In this document: positions 1-7,625 of the stretch, piece by piece
Position numbering within the stretch: position 1 is the stretch's first letter
Layout: each line of letters starts with the position of its first letter
NCBI RefSeq assembly: GCF_003991585.1
Contig: NZ_PQSP01000004.1
Span: 1-64,000 of the forward strand
DNA from: Saezia sanguinis
Lineage (GTDB): Bacteria > Pseudomonadota > Gammaproteobacteria > Burkholderiales > Burkholderiaceae_C
Length of the DNA: 64,000 bases
Direction: 5' to 3'
The notes under the pieces: generated by a model
Databases searched by the model: none
Told to the model about the DNA's origin: nothing
What the model saw: the letters and a program-made list of their open reading frames with translations, nothing else
Program-made: the position numbers and the translations under genes

Positions 1-1
1 G

Positions 2-574
2 TCCACAGAAGACAAGGTGGAGGTGGCAGCGGAGAAGGAGATCTTGCTGACATCGGGCGGGGCTTATATCAAGATCAAAGACGGGCATATTTACATGCAT
101 GCGCCGGGCATTATTGAATTCAAGGCCAGCAGCTTTCCGTTTAAAGGGCCGACTGCGCTCAATGTGAACTATGATTTGCCCAAGATGGAGTTTGATCCGG
201 TCACATTCAAGCAGCAGGGGGTGTTCATTCTTTCATCGCACCCACAGGGTAAGGGCCTGCTTTATAAGGGTGAGCCGTACAAGCTGTATAAAGACGGTGC
301 CTTGATTCAAGAGGGGCTTACTGACGATAAAGCCGCTATTGTGTATGACCTGGAAGAGGGCGCCAAATACCAGGTGGAGCTGGTCAGCGGACATACGTTT
401 GATGTTGAGCAGATGGAGCAGACAGATGACAAAAGAGAGATTCTGGCACGTTCTTTAGGGCAGATGGGGTTCCGGTATATCGGGTTTACCGATGAGAATG
501 GCAGCAGTCACCTTAAAAGTGAAACGGACCAGTTGTTGTCGCGCTTTTTCAGCTATTTGCCTGATAAAGACTGA
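2..574 (+). CDS. vgrG: VgrG spike protein, C-terminal part (cut by window start)
   Basis: The frame is open from the second base, so this is the 3' end of a larger gene. The first ~40 residues match the end of a VgrG DUF2345 region (KEILLTSGGAYIKIKDG, then HAPGIIEFKA). A tail of about 130 residues follows. Its middle (bases ~215-430) has a transthyretin-like pattern: YKLYKDGALIQEGLTDD, then YQVELVSGHTFDV. In VgrG proteins such a domain is known to carry phospholipase cargo, and a phospholipase D gene follows 56 nt downstream, which fits. VgrG forms the trimeric tip of the T6SS tube. The N-terminal gp27/gp5 domains are outside the window, so the full length is unknown. Confidence 0.88.
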   Translation, partial: STEDKVEVAAEKEILLTSGGAYIKIKDGHIYMHAPGIIEFKASSFPFKGPTALNVNYDLPKMEFDPVTFKQQGVFILSSHPQGKGLLYKGEPYKLYKDGALIQEGLTDDKAAIVYDLEEGAKYQVELVSGHTFDVEQMEQTDDKREILARSLGQMGFRYIGFTDENGSSHLKSETDQLLSRFFSYLPDKD

Positions 575-630
575 AACACGGAGTGTTTTAAAAAACAATT
601 CAAATCAAATGCGATAAAAGGATTTTAATC

Positions 631-2676
631 ATGGCTATGTCAGATGAAACCAGTTTAAGGCGGCGGGGAGTGCCTTCGAGGCAAAAAGTCGATAAGAAAC
701 GTGAATTGAATGCGGTGCCCCAGTGGTATCTGGAGGATTCGCGTTATGAGCCGCGCGATGGTAATTTTTTTCTGCCTTACTTTTGCGGGGCTGATGTTTT
801 CAGCGCGGTTGCGGGGTCTATCAAGGGGGCAACCAGATCAATTGATATGATCACCTGGGGTTTTGACCCGGCAATACCGCTGGTTCGCACCGACGATGTG
901 TACCGCCAGCGCGGGCATATGCACACCAATGGCGCAGGTGCCAACATACCGCACTCAGGCTGGTTGCGCAAAGACGCTTACGGGCAGTTGTTGCTGGATG
1001 CACTGGCAAGCAAGCCTGATTTGCGAGTCAGGCTGGTGATCTGGTATTATTCGCTGAATCATTCTCAGGACATGGTTCAAAATATGGTTGGCATTGGCCG
1101 CGCTAACACGCCATGGCGGCGCAAAGTGAATATTGACCGTACCGAGCTGGATACCGGCTTTGAGCCCATCGCATATGGCGGGAACGATGGTTTAAACAAT
1201 CTGCCTTTGCGAAGCAGGCACCCGCAGGCGCAGGAGTATTCCTGGCAGTGGTTCCATAAAGTCATGTGGGAGGATTTTCCGGGCGCTGACCGCCTTGCTG
1301 TGGTGTTCCGGGACATCAGCAACCATTCCATCACAGAAGAAGACCCGCGCATGGATGGTATCCGGGGCGAAAGCGGCTCACTATCCTTCCCGGCAGATCA
1401 CCAGAAAACGCTGCTGATTGACTTTGAGGATGATGCTAACCGCCATGCGTATGTCATGGGCCATAATTCCATGACCAATTACTGGAGCGCCTTTCCTTTT
1501 GTGCACCGTGATCCGTGCAACGAGATGGATTACCTGCCTTACCACGATTTTTCCATGCTGATCAAAGGACCGCTGACGATTGATATCAACCGCAATTTTT
1601 GTGAAGCCTGGGAGCTTGACCGCAAGCATGGGTTAACACCGGCCATGGTGCCGCGAGCGAATGAAAATGAAATCCTGCTGGATGAAAGCTCCAGCGCGGA
1701 AGAAGCTCGCGCTGCTGCTCGTGCACTAACCCCGCCGGCGCGGGCACTGGTGAACGAAGCGCGCAATGCGTTGCGCCTGAGCCGTGAACCACTGTATGCC
1801 GACATTGCCAACCAGAAAATTGGTCGCATGCACGGGCAGATTGTCAGAACCCGGCCTGACCGCATGCTGCACGGGCATCAGGAAAAAGAGGTGAAAGACG
1901 CATATTTACAGGCAGTACGTCATGCACGCAACTACATTCTGATTGTTAACCAGTACTGCCAGTATTCCAAGCTGGTACGACATATCAAACACTGGCGCCA
2001 GCAGGCGATCAACCGGGGGCTTGAAGGAGACCTGTATATTCTGATGGGAACCTGCAAGCCCGAATCTGAAAACCAGGTGTTCCGGGCGCAGCAGATGGCC
2101 AACGAACTGGGTGTGGGCGATCAGTTCAGCGTAGCTGAAGATCAGATGTATGACGCCAACAGTGAAGACAGCGATGGCAACAAAGCCACCACCCGGGCCG
2201 GCAGGCGGTTGAGCGCGGCTGACAAGGTGCCGCTCAGCGAGCTGACGGCGCTGCGCATCAAGCCGCTGTTTTTCATGTTTTACACGCAGGCCCCCAAGGG
2301 GGAACTGGCGCAGCAGGCGTATGTGCATGCCAAGCTGATGGTGCAGGACGATGCGTTTTTTACCCTGGGCTCCAGCAACCTCAATATCCGCAGCATGGCA
2401 ATGGATTCTGAGTTGAACCTGATTTCCGACGACGAGAGCACGGCACAGCAGTTTCGCAGAGATTTGTTGGGGCATTATTCCGGGGCAGCAAACTCTGAGG
2501 ATTTTCCTAACCAAACTGGTACGATCAATGGGGAAGATATGGGGAAAATTTTTAGTGAAATGAAAGATGTGACAGAAGTTAATTGGAGAAAAATTAAAAA
2601 GAAAGAACCGATTACCGGGCTCGTGGCGCAGTTTGAAGACGACCGTGGCGTGGTTGGTGTTGTGAGGCGGGGGTAG
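631..2676 (+). CDS. tle5: Tle5-type phospholipase D T6SS effector
   Basis: This 681-residue protein has two phospholipase D catalytic motifs of the form HxKxxxxD: HQKTLLID at residues 257-264 and HAKLMVQD at 566-573. The second is followed by GSSNLNIRS, as expected for the PLD superfamily. Tle5 effectors (PldA/PldB of Pseudomonas) hydrolyse phosphatidylethanolamine in the periplasm of target cells. There is no signal peptide, as expected for T6SS cargo. The ATG has a good ribosome site (AAGGA at 618-622). It sits between a VgrG with a transthyretin-like tail and two Sel1-type immunity genes, the classical vgrG-tle5-tli5 order. Both HKD motifs are intact, so it should be active. Confidence 0.92.
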   Translation: MAMSDETSLRRRGVPSRQKVDKKRELNAVPQWYLEDSRYEPRDGNFFLPYFCGADVFSAVAGSIKGATRSIDMITWGFDPAIPLVRTDDVYRQRGHMHTNGAGANIPHSGWLRKDAYGQLLLDALASKPDLRVRLVIWYYSLNHSQDMVQNMVGIGRANTPWRRKVNIDRTELDTGFEPIAYGGNDGLNNLPLRSRHPQAQEYSWQWFHKVMWEDFPGADRLAVVFRDISNHSITEEDPRMDGIRGESGSLSFPADHQKTLLIDFEDDANRHAYVMGHNSMTNYWSAFPFVHRDPCNEMDYLPYHDFSMLIKGPLTIDINRNFCEAWELDRKHGLTPAMVPRANENEILLDESSSAEEARAAARALTPPARALVNEARNALRLSREPLYADIANQKIGRMHGQIVRTRPDRMLHGHQEKEVKDAYLQAVRHARNYILIVNQYCQYSKLVRHIKHWRQQAINRGLEGDLYILMGTCKPESENQVFRAQQMANELGVGDQFSVAEDQMYDANSEDSDGNKATTRAGRRLSAADKVPLSELTALRIKPLFFMFYTQAPKGELAQQAYVHAKLMVQDDAFFTLGSSNLNIRSMAMDSELNLISDDESTAQQFRRDLLGHYSGAANSEDFPNQTGTINGEDMGKIFSEMKDVTEVNWRKIKKKEPITGLVAQFEDDRGVVGVVRRG

Positions 2677-2680
2677 CCCG

Positions 2681-3859
2681 ATGACCAGCCTGAGTACACC
2701 AATCACGCGCATACGGCAGCGGCTGTGTTGCCTGCTGCTGGCCGCCGCGCTGGCAGCCATCGCGGTTGCTGTCCATGCTGCCCCATCCGATTCACCGCAT
2801 GACCCACAGAAAGTTGACAGTGTTATGGCACAAAATTCCATCAAAGACTATACCCGGCAGGAAATAGAGCAACTGTACGGAGCCGTCAAGCCGTTTGACG
2901 CGGATCGCAGCGCGCAGGAGTTACTGTCCAGTTGCGCACGCTGGGAGCCGCCAGTGGCGGATCCACAGGCGCGGCGCTGGTACAGGGGAGCCACCACGCT
3001 TAATGCCATCGCCTACCGCACGATAGAGCAGCACCAGCAGATGCTGATTTTGTATGAAGCCGCAGCCCGCAAAGGGCACTATCAGGCGGTGAAGAACCTG
3101 ACCATTTTGTACAGTGAAAGTTCGCTGGTGCGCGGCGGGCGTTTTCCGGCAGAGCCTGAGAAAGCGCGCGCATGGCTGCACTACGGGCTGGAGCAGCGCT
3201 GGGTGGGTGCGCTGGAGTGGTTGTCTACCGCGCTGCACGAAGGCAGTGCGGGGTATGTGGCCAACGGGCAACTCAGCCTGATGTACCTGCAAAAAGCGGC
3301 CGATTTGGGCGACCCGCTGGCGCAGTACCAGGTGGCGCTGATTTATGGCAACCGCTACAAACAGGTAGAGAAAGAGGAGGCATTGTTGCAGTGCGCAGCG
3401 GCACAGGTTTTCAGTGCCGCTTTACACGATTGGGGTTCCTACAATCAAATTGATAGGCGAGTTCAGCAAGCACTAGAATTGTATCAGCAAGCAGTGATGG
3501 CAGGGGGGAGCAAAGGGGGGGATTCAGCCTATGTTCTTTCCTCTGCGTTTGCCAACAGTAATACTCGTAACCAAAGGGAACTATCAACGTTTGCAGACCC
3601 TATCAGAAAGCAGGCGTATGCAGAACTGAAGGAGGCACTTGAGGCTAATGACTTTCTGCGCTTTCCCCGGCTGAACGAAGTGCTGCCGCTACCGCCAGCC
3701 AAAGTGCCGCCATGGAAAGGCATTTACTCGGCGATGTCACCCGATGATGCCGCGTATTACCAGAACCCGACACCGGCGCAGGAACTGATTGAAGATGTGC
3801 GCCGCGCCGGGTTGCTGGTGAGTGACAGCTACCTGAGCCAACCGCAGCGCAGTAATTAA
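2681..3859 (+). CDS. tli5: Sel1-like repeat immunity protein, Tli5 family (copy 1)
   Basis: This 392-residue exported protein begins with a hydrophobic signal peptide (about residues 12-33, ending VAVHA) and has helical Sel1/TPR-like repeats, for example LYEAAARKGHYQAVKNL and YLQKAADLGDPLAQYQ. Tli5 proteins of this build neutralise Tle5 phospholipase D in the periplasm. The gene starts 4 nt after the effector stop, so the two are co-translated. Bases 2852-3330 are identical to 4022-4500 in the next gene, while the N-terminus and the region after residue ~216 differ. The C-terminal ~70 residues (from FLRFP) are again similar. Tandem Tli5 copies are known for PldB loci. The immunity assignment is by family and position. 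Confidence 0.85.
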   Translation: MTSLSTPITRIRQRLCCLLLAAALAAIAVAVHAAPSDSPHDPQKVDSVMAQNSIKDYTRQEIEQLYGAVKPFDADRSAQELLSSCARWEPPVADPQARRWYRGATTLNAIAYRTIEQHQQMLILYEAAARKGHYQAVKNLTILYSESSLVRGGRFPAEPEKARAWLHYGLEQRWVGALEWLSTALHEGSAGYVANGQLSLMYLQKAADLGDPLAQYQVALIYGNRYKQVEKEEALLQCAAAQVFSAALHDWGSYNQIDRRVQQALELYQQAVMAGGSKGGDSAYVLSSAFANSNTRNQRELSTFADPIRKQAYAELKEALEANDFLRFPRLNEVLPLPPAKVPPWKGIYSAMSPDDAAYYQNPTPAQELIEDVRRAGLLVSDSYLSQPQRSN

Positions 3860-3880
3860 TAGCAGCGGGTGTGAAAGCGG

Positions 3881-5026
3881 ATGGTTGCCATGTCGTTCCA
3901 TACCGGTCAACAGCGTGTAAGGGCGATTGCGGCCCTGTGCCTGATGGCAGGCCTGACATGTTTGGTATGGTTTGCACAGCCATGTGCTGCACAACCATCT
4001 AAACCGCCTGCCAAAGACTACACCCGGCAGGAAATAGAGCAACTGTACGGAGCCGTCAAGCCGTTTGACGCGGATCGCAGCGCGCAGGAGTTACTGTCCA
4101 GTTGCGCACGCTGGGAGCCGCCAGTGGCGGATCCACAGGCGCGGCGCTGGTACAGGGGAGCCACCACGCTTAATGCCATCGCCTACCGCACGATAGAGCA
4201 GCACCAGCAGATGCTGATTTTGTATGAAGCCGCAGCCCGCAAAGGGCACTATCAGGCGGTGAAGAACCTGACCATTTTGTACAGTGAAAGTTCGCTGGTG
4301 CGCGGCGGGCGTTTTCCGGCAGAGCCTGAGAAAGCGCGCGCATGGCTGCACTACGGGCTGGAGCAGCGCTGGGTGGGTGCGCTGGAGTGGTTGTCTACCG
4401 CGCTGCACGAAGGCAGTGCGGGGTATGTGGCCAACGGGCAACTCAGCCTGATGTACCTGCAAAAAGCGGCCGATTTGGGCGACCCGCTGGCGCAGTACCA
4501 ACTGGCGGAGGTGTACTGGGATATTTCCCGGCAGGTGGAGAGGAAAGAAGCTTTGATGGAATGTGCGGCCAAGGGGGACTTGAGCGCAGCACTGCATAGC
4601 TGGGCCGGATACAGAAAGATAGATGGTCATGCACAGGAAGCGACGCGGCTATATCAGCGAGCCACGATGCAGGGCGGGGTAAAAGGGGCACAGGCGGCGT
4701 ATGTGCTTTATTCCGCTTTTGCCGGTGATAAAAATGATCAAAAAAGATTGGGGGTCACTGATGATAAACCAAGGGCACAGGCATATCGGGAAATTAAGGA
4801 TGCATTAGATGAAAACATGTTTTTGCGTTTTCCGCAGCTGAATGAAGTGCTGCCGTTGCCACCGGCAAAGATGCCGCCATGGAAAGGCATTTATTCGGCG
4901 ATGTCGCCCGATGATGCCGCGTATTACCAGAATCCGCCACCGGCAGAATTCTATATTGAAGAAGTCCGTCGGGCCGGGTACATGGTTCCGGACGGGTATT
5001 TGAGCCAGCCGGTTCCTGAGCGCTGA
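3881..5026 (+). CDS. tli5: Sel1-like repeat immunity protein, Tli5 family (copy 2)
   Basis: This is a 381-residue paralogue of the preceding gene, with its own unrelated signal peptide (residues ~12-37, ending QPCAA). From residue ~47 it carries the same Sel1-like block, identical at DNA level over 479 bp, and then diverges in the region around EVYWDISRQVERKEAL. The C-terminus (FLRFPQLNEVLPLPPAK) is similar to copy 1. It presumably also protects against the upstream phospholipase D or against a variant of it. A second in-frame ATG at 3890 could be the start, because the ribosome site of the first is weak. A 42-codon open frame overlaps its stop codon. Confidence 0.83.
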   Translation: MVAMSFHTGQQRVRAIAALCLMAGLTCLVWFAQPCAAQPSKPPAKDYTRQEIEQLYGAVKPFDADRSAQELLSSCARWEPPVADPQARRWYRGATTLNAIAYRTIEQHQQMLILYEAAARKGHYQAVKNLTILYSESSLVRGGRFPAEPEKARAWLHYGLEQRWVGALEWLSTALHEGSAGYVANGQLSLMYLQKAADLGDPLAQYQLAEVYWDISRQVERKEALMECAAKGDLSAALHSWAGYRKIDGHAQEATRLYQRATMQGGVKGAQAAYVLYSAFAGDKNDQKRLGVTDDKPRAQAYREIKDALDENMFLRFPQLNEVLPLPPAKMPPWKGIYSAMSPDDAAYYQNPPPAEFYIEEVRRAGYMVPDGYLSQPVPER

Positions 5027-5154
5027 TGCGCAAGGGCATGTATCCAGAGCGGATGATTTCGGTTTTTTCAAAGAGGTTGGGGCTGGTGCTGTTGCATTGC
5101 GGCGCTGGCGTGTGGTCTGGCTGTCATCTGGTTATCAGCCTGATTTCAATCTAA
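5026..5154 (+). other. Short coupled open frame, possible gene remnant
   Basis: An ATG overlaps the stop of the second Tli5 gene (TGATG) and opens 42 codons. They encode a short hydrophobic peptide resembling a signal segment (VFSKRLGLVLLHCGAG). The gene ends before any mature domain. It could be the leftover start of a third immunity copy or chance. The rest of the gap up to 5312 shows nothing else recognisable. Confidence 0.2.
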
Positions 5155-5312
5155 CTGTCAGCTTGAAGTGGCGCCTATGGTTGCTGCGGATGTTGTTGTT
5201 GGCGCCGAATTGAAAATGGATGGCTGTTGGCGGGTATGAGGTTGATGATGGCCCTGACAGTAAGCTCTGGGGTGTGTGAAGCTGGTTGATGCCACGGTGC
5301 AAAGGGAGTGAA

Positions 5313-6191
5313 GTGTTGACGGATGGGTTTTGTTTGAATGAGCATACGGGCTACCTGGAGATACCTGTAAGCAGGGTGGCAGAAGGGGTGGCGTATGCAG
5401 AGCAGCGCGGGTTTGGCCGTATCCGGGTGATGAATCCGGTGGGTGGCGATAGCTGCGACCATGTGGCGCTGGATGTTTCGGCGCTGGCGGGGCAGCACTT
5501 TATTGAGGCGCTGGATATTGGAGAAGGCATCCATATTAAAAAGACGGATTTTTCACCGTTGTATGCGCTGAAGAATTTGAAGATGCTGTGCATGGCGTAT
5601 GTCAAAGGGGTGGTTGATTTTTGTGCAATGCAGGGGCTGGAGACGCTTTATATCACGGGAGCCTCAGCCGAAATGGAGCCGCTGGTGTTGCCAAAGTTGA
5701 AGAGCCTGCTGCTGGTTAGTGTGAAGAATACGGATTGTTCTTTTTTGTCGCAGTTGGCTGGGCTGGAGGATCTGCGGATCAGCGGGGGGCGCTTTGTGTC
5801 GCTGGACGGGCTTGCCGGTTTGCACAAGCTGACGTCGCTGAGGCTGGACCACTGCCCGAAGCTGGCGGATGTTTCGGCGGTGAATGCGGTGCAGGGCTTG
5901 TCTGACTTGTATGTTGAAAAGTGCAAGCTGCTGCATGATTTTTCTTTTCTGGCGGGCCATGAGGGTATTGAGTCGCTTTTTGTTTCGGAGCTGGATTCGG
6001 TGGCGTTTGTGGCGGCGATGCCCAGGTTACGGGCGCTGCATTTCTGGAATGTGAAGGATGGTGATCTGAGCAGCCTTGGTGATTCGGTTTCATTGGAGGA
6101 GGTGGCGTTTTTCCCGCAGAAGCGGCATTACTCGCATACACAGGAACAGGTGAATGCATGGCTGGAGGAGAGGAAGCACGGCAGGGGTTAG
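5313..6191 (+). CDS. Leucine-rich-repeat protein, function unknown
   Basis: The product is about 292 residues with repeated strands of LRR type: LKNLKMLCMAYV, LETLYITGAS, LKSLLLVSV, LEDLRISGG, LTSLRLDHC, LSDLYVEKC, IESLFVSEL, LRALHFWNV. Spacing is ~22-24 residues, as in bacterial LRR or internalin-like folds. I place the start at GTG 5313, because AAAGGGA at 5301-5307 lies at ideal distance; an ATG at 5289 would lack this. No signal peptide or membrane segment is visible, so it is probably cytosolic. It follows the Tle5-Tli5 genes on the same strand after a 286-nt gap. It may be an accessory immunity or interaction protein, but the sequence gives no direct evidence. Confidence 0.7.
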   Translation: MLTDGFCLNEHTGYLEIPVSRVAEGVAYAEQRGFGRIRVMNPVGGDSCDHVALDVSALAGQHFIEALDIGEGIHIKKTDFSPLYALKNLKMLCMAYVKGVVDFCAMQGLETLYITGASAEMEPLVLPKLKSLLLVSVKNTDCSFLSQLAGLEDLRISGGRFVSLDGLAGLHKLTSLRLDHCPKLADVSAVNAVQGLSDLYVEKCKLLHDFSFLAGHEGIESLFVSELDSVAFVAAMPRLRALHFWNVKDGDLSSLGDSVSLEEVAFFPQKRHYSHTQEQVNAWLEERKHGRG

Positions 6192-6606
6192 GTTGCCGTA
6201 CGCTGGCTGGTGTGTGGGATGTGGTGCGCGATGTGCACAGTGCAGGGTATGAGGATGTATAAAATGCAGCAAGCCGACAGTGATGCCGGCTTGTTGTCAT
6301 ATCAGGTGGGAGCGGCAGGGTGCAGCAGGGTGCAGCAAAAGAGTGGCAGTTATCATGGCCAGCCCAGGCCGATTTGCTGTTTGTGCTGTTGCAATGTGCA
6401 GGCCGCTACCGCTCATAAGGGATATGGATGATACGGGGCCTGCGCATGATGATGCACTCTAGATTCAAGCCACAAAATGTATGGTTGTGATGAGCGCTTT
6501 TAGAGGTCGCTTTTATGAATGATGTTGCTAAAACAGGCATCCTTGCGGGGATGCCTGTTTGTTAAGCAGTTGTCAGCCAGTTTTGTTTATGTAAGCAACG
6601 GGCTGT
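6192..6606. other. Intergenic region between convergent genes
   Basis: These 415 nt separate the LRR gene from the end of the minus-strand tssM operon. Apart from the perfect hairpin at 6531-6560 and a short direct repeat (GGTGCAGCA twice near 6318-6340), I see no gene or promoter with convincing features. Confidence 0.5.
6531..6560 (-). terminator. Hairpin terminator of the minus-strand T6SS operon
   Basis: A perfect 12-bp stem (AAACAGGCATCC / GGATGCCTGTTT) with a 6-nt loop lies 47 nt beyond the stop of the last minus-strand gene. Read on the minus strand the stem ends in CCTGTTTTAGC, giving a short U-run. It most likely ends the clpV-tssM operon and might work in both directions. Confidence 0.7.
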
Positions 6607-7479
6607 TTATGTTGCTGCAGGTGTTGGCGCTGCGGGCGCGGTAATTTTCTGTACCAGTTCGGCCAGTTGTGCACCGTCGTTGGCGATGGCAGGGAAGAAG
6701 TCGGTGGTGAGTTCCATGTTGTATTCGCATTCGATGACGTCTTTGCCTTCCACCTGGGTGGTGACGGGGTGTGCCGAGACACCCAGCGACGCTGCAAATG
6801 TGTTGAGCAGCGGGTTGGTGGTGAGCAGGGTGTAGAAGATGTCAAACGGTGCTTTGTCGGAGGTTTCCCACACGCGTTTGGAGTAGGTGGAGGCAAGGTC
6901 TGGCAGCAGGCAGATGTTGATGAGGTCGATCTGGGCTTCGCTCAGCGGGTTGTTTTCGGAGACTTTGCCGGCGTCTTTGCGAATGATTTGCTGCGCTTGC
7001 TCGTGCCCGTACAGGGCTGCCAGTGCGGTGATGACCAGCGGGTTGCCGGGTTCGAGTTTGTATTGGGCGGCATTGGCGAGTATTTCGTCGCGTACCTGCG
7101 CGGTGGATTCGTCGGGTTTGAGCGCGGTGAGGCGGCGCTGCAGGAACCAGATGAACGGGATGGATTCGCGCAGTTTGTGCTCGGCACCGTTACAGAACGG
7201 GGTGACCAGGCTGAATTTGTGGTCGAGCAGGAAGGTGGAGTCGGTTTGTGCTTTTTTGTAGAACTTGTCGATGAGCTTGACTTCGGTGGCGACGCTTTCG
7301 AGCATTTCTTCCATGCGCTGCCCGCGCAGGAGTTTGTCGGTGAGCAGGGCCAGTATCGGGCTGACGTGGCAGCCGGGCTCATCGGCGCTGCGTGCGGTGT
7401 CAACCCCCTGTGTGGTTCTGAGGGTAATGTGGTTGCGTATTTCGCTGACGAGTTTTTTGTCTAACAGATAGATTTTCAT
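6607..7479 (-). CDS. Conserved-looking hypothetical protein at the end of the T6SS operon
   Basis: This 290-residue soluble protein is not one I recognise. It has no signal peptide or membrane helix. It is mostly helical, with a Pro/Ala-rich C-terminus (TAPAAPTPAAT). The ATG has AAGGA 8 nt upstream. It is the last gene of the clpV-vasH-vasI-tssA-tssM operon, separated from tssM by 146 nt that contain a GC-rich hairpin (CCAACCGC at 7545-7552 with GCGGTTGG at 7559-7566). In Vibrio cholerae the gene after vasK is vasL. This protein has the same position, but I see no ImpA_N-like segment to call it VasL. A T6SS accessory role is inferred from position only. Confidence 0.65.
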   Translation of the reverse strand: MKIYLLDKKLVSEIRNHITLRTTQGVDTARSADEPGCHVSPILALLTDKLLRGQRMEEMLESVATEVKLIDKFYKKAQTDSTFLLDHKFSLVTPFCNGAEHKLRESIPFIWFLQRRLTALKPDESTAQVRDEILANAAQYKLEPGNPLVITALAALYGHEQAQQIIRKDAGKVSENNPLSEAQIDLINICLLPDLASTYSKRVWETSDKAPFDIFYTLLTTNPLLNTFAASLGVSAHPVTTQVEGKDVIECEYNMELTTDFFPAIANDGAQLAELVQKITAPAAPTPAAT

Positions 7480-7625
7480 GTGTGTGTTGTCCTTGGCGTT
7501 TCGGGCGTTTACCGAGCTATAACCAGCATCTCACAACCGCACCTCCAACCGCGGGTGGGCGGTTGGGGCGGTGGTGGTGAGGCTGGTTGTGTTCCATGGG
7601 TTTTGCAGTGGCCGGCGGTTATGGG

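Noticed and set aside
1906..2844. Minus-strand open frame of 312 codons opposite the phospholipase D gene
   Set aside because: It is the reverse shadow of a gene with both catalytic motifs; its residue pattern is not protein-like and no ribosome site is seen.
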